Positions 58,535 through 64,000 of a stretch of DNA of 64,000 nt are shown here, one piece after another. Origin of the DNA: Hahnella lacustris (GTDB taxonomy: Bacteria; Pseudomonadota; Gammaproteobacteria; Burkholderiales; Burkholderiaceae_A). Positions within the stretch are counted from its first letter, which is position 1. Each line of letters starts with the position of its first letter. A model generated the notes under the pieces. The model had not been told where the DNA came from, did no database searches, and saw nothing but the letters and a program-made list of their open reading frames with translations. The translations under genes and the position numbers were made by a program. Location: contig OZ239148.1 in the NCBI GenBank assembly GCA_965194655.1, positions 248,001 to 312,000 of the forward strand, given 5' to 3'.

Positions 58535-60101
58535 CCTCTTTGCTGTCGCACTGGCCCTGACAGCCTGTGCGGACCGCTCGGAAGGCCTTTCTAACGGGTT
58601 GAAGTCCAACTCTGCCGGGCAAGTGTCGGCGCCAGCGGCAGCGCCGAAGGTGAGCGCCTATGCAGCTTCTCGGTTCTTAGAGCAGGCGAGTTTTGGCCCC
58701 ACCCCAGAGAGCGTGGCGCAGGTTCAGGCCCTGGGCTTCGAGGCCTGGTTGGATCAACAGTTTGCCTTGCCGGTTTCGCTGATCACCGATGTGCCCTACA
58801 TCGTGGGCAATTACGATCGCGCCAGCCAAGAAGAAAATCGAGTCGCGCATGAATGGCCGAAGACGGCCACCGAGCAGCTCATCCTCACCGCGCCCGATCA
58901 GCTTCGTCTTCGAACCAGCTGGGCCCTCTTTAATTTCATCCCAGTATCGAGCCAGCCGCTGGGCATGCTGGAATACTTCAACATGCTGCAACGCAATGCC
59001 TTCGGGCCGCACCGCAACCTGCTGCTGGATGTCACCAAAGACCCGGCCATGGGGCACTTCTTGAGCAACCCGCAGAATAATCGCTTCAAGCTCAACGAAA
59101 ACTTCGCCCGCGAGCTCATGCAGCTCTTTAGTGTGGGCCTGGTGCAGCTCAACCTCGATGGCACCGTCAAGCGCGATGCCGCTGGAAAGCCGCTTGAAAC
59201 GTATACCCAAGAGGATGTGCGCGCAGCCACTCGAGCACTCACCGGTTGGCGTTTTGATAACAGCGTGCCCAATCTCACCTTCCCAGGAAACTTCGCCAAT
59301 TTTGGCCACCCGATGGTTCCCAATGCGGACAGCCACGACAAAGACGCCAAGCAGCTCCTCGGCAAAGCCATTCCAGCAGGTCAGACGGTGGAGCAAGACC
59401 TTGGAAGTGTGGTGGACGTTCTGCTGGGCCACCCCAACGCGGCGCCTTTTCTGGCTCGTCGGCTCATTCAAGCCTTGGTGAGCAGCGAGCCCTCTCCAGC
59501 GTACATTCAGCGGGTGAGTCAGGCTTATCTGGCCGGGGGCAAGACCATCAAAGCGGCGGTGAAGGCGGTGCTGCTGGACTCAGAGGCGCGTGCGGCCGAC
59601 CAGCTTGGAGTGGCTGAGTCCACCGGTGGTCGCATCAAAGAGCCCATGTTGTTTGCTGCCATGTATCTGCGTGGCCTCACCTGTGAAAAGAAGCCCGAGC
59701 GATATTGGTTTGGCAACCAGTCGTTCTACGACGTGCCCAATGTGTTTGGCTATATCTCTCCAGACTACCGAACCCCAGGCACCCAGGTGAACGCGCCTGA
59801 GCATGCCCTGCTCGACACGGCGGCGCTTACACAACGCAGCACCATGGGCTACTACCCACCCATCAAGGAGTATGTGGAGGTAGGCTGCGATTTTGACCAA
59901 CTGGAGAAGGCGGTTCAAGAGAGCCCTCAGGCGGCCGTGCACTTCCTCTCGACTCGATACTTCCGGGGGGCCATGCCGGTGGCGCTAAGAAGCGAGCTGC
60001 TGGGCCTGCTCGAGCGCTCGCCAAACAATACAGCCGATGTGAAGGCGCAGAGGCTCATCTCCTACATGGGTACCTCTGCAGAATTTGGGGTGGTGCGATG
60101 A
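58497..60101 (+). CDS. DUF1800 lipoprotein
   Basis: 534 residues from the ATG at 58497, which follows a near-perfect GGAGGAG by six bases; the ATG at 58482 is on the wrong side of it. The signal ends in the lipobox ALTAC. The DUF1800 core begins AASRFLEQASFGPTPESVAQV near 55 and continues with FNMLQRNAFGPHRNLLLDVT, NFARELMQLFSVGL and the ATRALTGWRF segment, the usual order in the family. DUF1800 and DUF1501 proteins are widespread neighbours with unproven roles; export or surface-polysaccharide handling has been supposed. The stop overlaps the DUF1501 start by ATGA. Confidence 0.9.
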   Translation: MNAGVHRVLGTASLFAVALALTACADRSEGLSNGLKSNSAGQVSAPAAAPKVSAYAASRFLEQASFGPTPESVAQVQALGFEAWLDQQFALPVSLITDVPYIVGNYDRASQEENRVAHEWPKTATEQLILTAPDQLRLRTSWALFNFIPVSSQPLGMLEYFNMLQRNAFGPHRNLLLDVTKDPAMGHFLSNPQNNRFKLNENFARELMQLFSVGLVQLNLDGTVKRDAAGKPLETYTQEDVRAATRALTGWRFDNSVPNLTFPGNFANFGHPMVPNADSHDKDAKQLLGKAIPAGQTVEQDLGSVVDVLLGHPNAAPFLARRLIQALVSSEPSPAYIQRVSQAYLAGGKTIKAAVKAVLLDSEARAADQLGVAESTGGRIKEPMLFAAMYLRGLTCEKKPERYWFGNQSFYDVPNVFGYISPDYRTPGTQVNAPEHALLDTAALTQRSTMGYYPPIKEYVEVGCDFDQLEKAVQESPQAAVHFLSTRYFRGAMPVALRSELLGLLERSPNNTADVKAQRLISYMGTSAEFGVVR

Positions 60102-61453
60102 ATCGTCGATATTTCCTGGGTGCGAGCGCTGGTCTTGCAGGCCTCACGGGCTTGGGCTTATTGGCCGGAGCATCTCGGGCCAGTGCCTCTGGCTATCGCT
60201 CGGTGGTGGCCATCCACCTGGCGGGTGGAATGGACGGCAATGATCTGCTGGTTCCGACAGACTCCGCCTACTCTGGCTATGCGTCTGCCCGTGGGGGCTT
60301 AGCACTACCCAAGGCACAGCTGGTGCCCTTTGCCAAGCCTCAATTCGGGCACACGCTGGGACTCAACCCGGCAGCGTCTGCGCTCATGCCTTTGTTTGAG
60401 TCCGAGAAGCTCTCGTTCCTGGTGAATGTGGGCGCACTGGCTCAACCGACCGCGGTGGCAGAGGTCCTCAACCGCACCGCTGTGTTGCCGCCCTTTCTCG
60501 GCTCCCACCCGGAGTCCGCTCAGATTGTCTCGGGCTGGGGGGGCGATGTAGACGCCACGGGCTGGGGAGGACGCCTGGCCGATGTCCTTGCGCTCAAGCC
60601 AGAGCAGAGGCCGATTGTGCAGGTGGCTGGGCGAGGGGGTGGCAAGCAGGCCCGTCTGCTCCAGGCGAACCTGGGTGCGCCTTTCGAGTTCAATGTGAAT
60701 AACCAGCCTCGGGTGGCTTCCACCACCTATACCAATGGCGATGATCCGAATGTACGCATGCTCGAGCGGCTCTTCATGCGCCAGGGCGCGTCTCCGGTCC
60801 TCAACGAGGCCCACGTGGCCTACCAGAAGCTTGCGCTCGACATCGCCGAGATCACCCGATTCCTCGAGGCCGACATTCAGGTGCCCGGAGACTTTGGCAC
60901 GACAGAGATTGGTAAGCAGATGCGTGCGGTGGCGCAACTCCAGGTCTATTTCAAGAATCGAGGCTTGGGGAGACAGGTTTTTCACATTGAGTGGGGGCAG
61001 TTTGATACCCACGACAATCAGCGCCCGACGGACCAGTCAGACTCTGCGCTCGACCCTCAGTTACAAGACCTTTCAAGGGCCTTGGCTGCCTATCAAAAGG
61101 CAGTAGATGGACTGGGCCTGGCCCAGGAGGTCGTCGTGCTGGTCGCCAGTGAGTTTGGTCGTACGCTGGATGTGGCGGGAAGTGGGACCGACCACGCCTG
61201 GGGTAACCACTGGATGCTCATGGGAGAGCCCATTCGTGGCGGGCAGATGGTGGGCCAGTCCTTCCCCTTGCCCCTCTTGGGCGGACCAGACGACGGAGAT
61301 CGAGGGAAGCGGGGGTACTGGGTGCCGCAGCTGAGTTCGGATGTGGTGGTGGCCGACCTTGCACGGTTCATGGGGGTGCCCGAGTCCAAGATGCTCGAGG
61401 TGGCTCCTCGCCTTGCCAAGTTTCCAGTGAAGACCGCGAACCTCCTAGGCTAG
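60098..61453 (+). CDS. DUF1501 protein, twin-arginine type signal
   Basis: 451 residues. The N-terminus NRRYFLGASAGLAGL carries the twin-arginine motif and a hydrophobic stretch, so Tat export is likely. The DUF1501 core shows VVAIHLAGGMDGNDLLVPTD near 38, FQNPRGL-like and FDTHDNQ near 305, and VVLVASEFGRTLDVAGSGTDHAWGNH (as SEFGRT and GTDHAWGNHW) near 345. These resemble the metal-site motifs of the alkaline-phosphatase/sulfatase superfamily. It is coupled to DUF1800 upstream, and a DUF4214 protease follows by seven bases. Substrate unknown. Confidence 0.9.
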   Translation: MNRRYFLGASAGLAGLTGLGLLAGASRASASGYRSVVAIHLAGGMDGNDLLVPTDSAYSGYASARGGLALPKAQLVPFAKPQFGHTLGLNPAASALMPLFESEKLSFLVNVGALAQPTAVAEVLNRTAVLPPFLGSHPESAQIVSGWGGDVDATGWGGRLADVLALKPEQRPIVQVAGRGGGKQARLLQANLGAPFEFNVNNQPRVASTTYTNGDDPNVRMLERLFMRQGASPVLNEAHVAYQKLALDIAEITRFLEADIQVPGDFGTTEIGKQMRAVAQLQVYFKNRGLGRQVFHIEWGQFDTHDNQRPTDQSDSALDPQLQDLSRALAAYQKAVDGLGLAQEVVVLVASEFGRTLDVAGSGTDHAWGNHWMLMGEPIRGGQMVGQSFPLPLLGGPDDGDRGKRGYWVPQLSSDVVVADLARFMGVPESKMLEVAPRLAKFPVKTANLLG

Positions 61454-61459
61454 CGTCAC

Positions 61460-62935
61460 ATGGCCAATCCCATCACGAAGCCCAGCCTGTCGCTGCTGCT
61501 GCCCAGTGGCAGCCGCACCTGGCTCACCGATCAGCCGCTGCTCACCCAGGTCAGCTTTAGCTTCATGGCTGCTGCGCCTAGCTATGGCGGAACAGAGGGC
61601 GGTACCGGCTTTGAGCCTGCTCCGGAGGCCCTGAAGACAGCGGTGAGGAGCATCTTCGCGCGGCTCTCCACGGAGCTGGGCATTGGTTTTGTAGAGGTCT
61701 CAGACACGTCAGCAAGCTATGGCCAGTTGCGGGTGGGTGTGCTTCAGCTCAGCAGCGCCAAAGGGCAGGCCTTTGTTCCCGCCGATGTTCCGAAGGGCGA
61801 CCCAAGAGCGGGTGACATCTACATGGACATCGAGAGCCTCTCGGCGCTCAAGCCAGGCCAGGAGGGATGGCACGCTTTGCTTCATGAAATTGGACACGCT
61901 TTGGGCCTTCGTCATCCCACGGAGTCCTCGACTGCAAACGCGGGACTCTACACGGTGATGAGTGAGAGGCCCTCCTTGAACGGGCTCTGGCAGTCATGGT
62001 TCGGGCCCGCAGACCTGATTGCGCTCAGGGCGGCCTACGGAGAGCCTGTGCGGCTGGCCGTGGTGCGCGACTCGGTTCATACCCTGTCAGATCAGCACGG
62101 AGCCTCGATGTCTACGGTCTATGACTTCGACGCCGGAATAGACACGCTGGATGCCTCTGGCGTGTCGGTGGGCGCATTACTCGACCTTCGCCCCGGGGGA
62201 GTCTCTTCGGTGGGCCTCACAGCACAGGGTAGCCTCGCACTCGATAACCTGGTGCTCGATTGGTCGGCGATGATTGAGCAGGGGGTGGGCACCCGCGGGG
62301 ACGACCTCATCATCGGCAATTCGCTTGCAAACCGAATCACGCCCGGCACCGGAAATGATCGAATCCTTGGGGATGCAGGCCTGGACACGGTGGTGCTCAG
62401 TGGCCGAGGGTCGGACTACTCCGTGAGCACAGGGTTTACACCGGGCGCCTACTTCGTGTCTGCGGTCACTGGAGGCTTGGGCATCAAGACGCTGGAGTCC
62501 ATTGAGCGAGTGGTTTTCACCGGGGGAGGGGCTTTGGCTTTTGACACCACTCAGGTGGGTGGCCAGGCCTATCGCATTTACAAGGCTGCGTTTAATCGAA
62601 CCCCGGACAGTGGAGGCCTGGGCTACTGGATTGGGCAGATGGACCTGGGCATGGATCTGATTGAGGTCTCAGCCCGATTCATTGACTCGAAGGAGTTCCG
62701 AGACCTCTATGGGGACGCGCCCTCAAAGGCTGATTTCCTGACCAAGGTCTACACCAACGTGTTGGGACGCACGCCCGACCAGGGGGGCTATGACTGGTGG
62801 CTCAACGCCATGAATACCGACCCGAGCAAGACCTTTGCGAAAGTCTTGGCTGACTTCAGCGAGAGTGCCGAAAACCAGACGGGAACCGCTGAGCTGGTTG
62901 CGATGGGGATTGCCTACGAGCCTTGGTCGGGCTGA
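61460..62935 (+). CDS. M10-type metalloprotease with C-terminal DUF4214
   Basis: 491 residues, no Sec signal. The protease domain covers about 20-200, with the zinc motif HEIGHALGLRHP (H142, E143, H146, H152) and Met-turn VMS near 167. A weak RTX block (GTRGDDLIIGNSLANRITPGTGNDRILG, read as repeated G-x-D) lies near 275-310. DUF4214 occupies about 367-470, and the protein ends YEPWSG. Here the protease comes first, the normal serralysin order, in contrast to the protein at 11284. It probably leaves by the type I exporter. The domain is short, and no propeptide is visible, so calcium-triggered folding outside the cell may be the only control. Confidence 0.85.
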   Translation: MANPITKPSLSLLLPSGSRTWLTDQPLLTQVSFSFMAAAPSYGGTEGGTGFEPAPEALKTAVRSIFARLSTELGIGFVEVSDTSASYGQLRVGVLQLSSAKGQAFVPADVPKGDPRAGDIYMDIESLSALKPGQEGWHALLHEIGHALGLRHPTESSTANAGLYTVMSERPSLNGLWQSWFGPADLIALRAAYGEPVRLAVVRDSVHTLSDQHGASMSTVYDFDAGIDTLDASGVSVGALLDLRPGGVSSVGLTAQGSLALDNLVLDWSAMIEQGVGTRGDDLIIGNSLANRITPGTGNDRILGDAGLDTVVLSGRGSDYSVSTGFTPGAYFVSAVTGGLGIKTLESIERVVFTGGGALAFDTTQVGGQAYRIYKAAFNRTPDSGGLGYWIGQMDLGMDLIEVSARFIDSKEFRDLYGDAPSKADFLTKVYTNVLGRTPDQGGYDWWLNAMNTDPSKTFAKVLADFSESAENQTGTAELVAMGIAYEPWSG

Positions 62936-62944
62936 TCGCGTTCG

Positions 62945-63775
62945 CTAGATTTCCAGCGGTGGCAGGGCCTTGACCAGATCATCAATCGCCTTCATCTGCT
63001 GCAAGAAGGGCTTGAGCTGCTGCAGGGGCAGCGCGCTGGGGCCATCACACAACGCCTCGTCTGGGTTGGGATGGGCCTCCACGAAGAGACCCGCAATCCC
63101 CACGGCCATGCCAGCTCGTGCGAGGTCGCCTAACTGGTCCCTGCGCCCCCCAGAGGCCTCGGCCATGGGGTCGCGCTGCTGAAGCGCGTGGGTGGTATCG
63201 AAGATCACCGGCTTGTTGCCACTGATCTTGCGCATCACCCCGAAGCCCAGCATGTCCACAACGAGGTTGTCATAGCCAAAGTTGGTGCCCCGGTCGCAGA
63301 GCCAGAGCGTGCTGTTTCCGCTGGCCTCGAATTTCTTGACGATGTTGCCCATTTGGTGGGGGCTGAGGAACTGGGGCTTCTTGATGTTGATGGTTTTGCC
63401 GGTCTTGGCGAGCGCCACCACCAAGTCTGTCTGGCGCGCGAGGAAGGCCGGAAGCTGGAGCACATCGCACACCTCGGCCACGGGCTGCGCCTGCCAGGGC
63501 TCGTGCACGTCAGTGAGAACGGGCACGTTAAATTGTTCTCGAACCGCCTGGAGGATCTTGAGGCCGTCATCGAGTCCAGGCCCTCGATAGGAGTTCAGTG
63601 ACGAGCGATTGGCCTTGTCGAATGAGGCTTTGAACACATACGGAATGTTCAGCGCCCGTGTGACTTCCACAAAGTGCTCAGCGGTACGCAGCGCGAGGTC
63701 TTGGCTCTCGAGTACATTGAGGCCGCCGATGAGGGTGAAGGGTGCAGTGTTGGAGACAGAGGCTAGACTGAGCAT
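62945..63775 (-). CDS. kdsA: 2-dehydro-3-deoxyphosphooctonate aldolase (KDO-8-phosphate synthase)
   Basis: 276 residues, the usual length. Motifs: FTLIGGLNVLESQDLA near 13, FKASFDKANRSS near 47 with SYRGPGLDDGLKIL, VPVLTDVHEPWQA near 87, DVLQLPAFLARQTDL and the closing LFVEAHPNPDEALCDGPSALPL. It condenses phosphoenolpyruvate with arabinose-5-phosphate to KDO-8-phosphate for the lipopolysaccharide core. The usual enolase and CTP-synthase neighbours are not in view. It converges with the M10 protease gene (nine bases between stops), so this is probably the edge of the conserved chromosome. Confidence 0.95.
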   Translation of the reverse strand: MLSLASVSNTAPFTLIGGLNVLESQDLALRTAEHFVEVTRALNIPYVFKASFDKANRSSLNSYRGPGLDDGLKILQAVREQFNVPVLTDVHEPWQAQPVAEVCDVLQLPAFLARQTDLVVALAKTGKTINIKKPQFLSPHQMGNIVKKFEASGNSTLWLCDRGTNFGYDNLVVDMLGFGVMRKISGNKPVIFDTTHALQQRDPMAEASGGRRDQLGDLARAGMAVGIAGLFVEAHPNPDEALCDGPSALPLQQLKPFLQQMKAIDDLVKALPPLEI

Positions 63776-63802
63776 GCGTCAATTGTCGCAGGATCCGTCA
63801 AC

Positions 63803-63833
63803 CCGGTGGGGCGAGAGGTGCTCTCCCCACCGG
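63803..63833. other. Strong stem-loop between the phosphatase-like gene and kdsA
   Basis: CCGGTGGG pairs with CCCACCGG, and the inner GAGAG pairs with CTCTC around a GTG loop, with a two-base bulge. No T tract follows on either strand, so it is not a standard intrinsic terminator; it may be an mRNA processing or Rho-related element at the end of the upstream minus-strand gene. Confidence 0.45.
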
Positions 63834-63858
63834 CGTCGTTTCGCCAGGCCTGCGCGAT

Positions 63859-64000
63859 TTAGGCCTTCATCATGGCCGTGTGGCCCACGGCTGCGGTGTA
63901 GCTCCGGTTGTCAATCGTGTTCACGAAGATCCACTCGCCCTTGGCCTCTGAAGCGGTGAAGCTCATCTTGAGGTAGCCCCTGCGGGATGCGTCCATCCAG
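63859..64000 (-). CDS. C-terminal end of a PhoD-like alkaline phosphatase/phosphodiesterase (partial)
   Basis: The last 46 codons are visible, ending in TAA at 63859-63861; the 5' part lies outside the window. The text (MDASRRGYLKMSFTASEAKG, then EWIFVNTIDNRSYTA) matches the C-terminal strands of PhoD-type phosphatases. The identification rests on this short piece only. Confidence 0.45.
   Translation of the reverse strand, partial: WMDASRRGYLKMSFTASEAKGEWIFVNTIDNRSYTAAVGHTAMMKA

Overview
The window looks like the chromosome of a GC-rich betaproteobacterium, most likely Burkholderiales. The basis is the composition, the KdsA and RfaH-type proteins, the FecR/CHASE2-cyclase/YjbH set and the lack of any Gram-positive or archaeal feature. 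This placement is an inference from gene style; no rRNA or other marker is present. Almost every gene concerns the cell surface. Two themes are interleaved: a type I secretion system with a large family of DUF4214/RTX substrates, and an exopolysaccharide locus.

Layout. 1-2044: the 3' part of a FecR-like gene and an outer-membrane beta-barrel gene. 2045-6813: a 1503-residue S-layer-like DUF4214/RTX protein behind a perfect Crp-type palindrome, closed by a strong terminator. 6814-15150: visibly lower-GC glycosylation block (three GT4-type glycosyltransferases and a SAM methyltransferase) into which an RTX metalloprotease/DUF4214 gene is set; it ends in a decayed or ambiguous stretch. 15155-21673: the type I secretion operon (two different ABC ATPases, HlyD-type adaptor, TolC-type outer membrane protein). 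Its first gene encodes a 207-residue TnpB-like protein that stops before the RuvC nuclease domain. 21679-33263 (minus): Wza-like exporter, Wzz-like protein, CHASE2-adenylate cyclase and two more DUF4214 proteins. 33385-41599 (plus): two paralogous Ser/Thr-linker lipoproteins with the same Gly-Ser tail, a YjbH-type barrel and an ICMT-like membrane methyltransferase. 41596-47264: a small exported protein behind a promoter carrying a palindromic operator, an RfaH-like antiterminator, a VapBC module, a WecA-like transferase, ManC and an S41 protease lipoprotein. 47281-54768 (minus): a 2495-residue FG-GAP/Calx-beta/C-lectin/DUF4214 protein. 54849-62935: one probable long operon, TlpA-like, DUF4266, DUF3570, ApbE, DUF4214, DUF1800, DUF1501, M10 protease/DUF4214. 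62945-64000: kdsA and the end of a PhoD-like phosphatase gene.

How it may work together (inference). Seven proteins without Sec signals carry DUF4214 domains and mostly RTX repeats, and the only secretion system in view is the type I exporter, so they are probably its cargo. They would build and populate an S-layer or matrix: structural proteins, proteases, and lectin/adhesion proteins. The glycosyltransferases may decorate the S-layer protein, while Wza/Wzz/WecA-like/ManC make and export a polysaccharide. The cyclase and the Crp-type site suggest cAMP control. The most unusual element is the nuclease-less TnpB relative fixed as the leading gene of the secretion operon; it recalls TnpB-derived RNA-guided repressors but is shorter and has no visible transposon remains around it.
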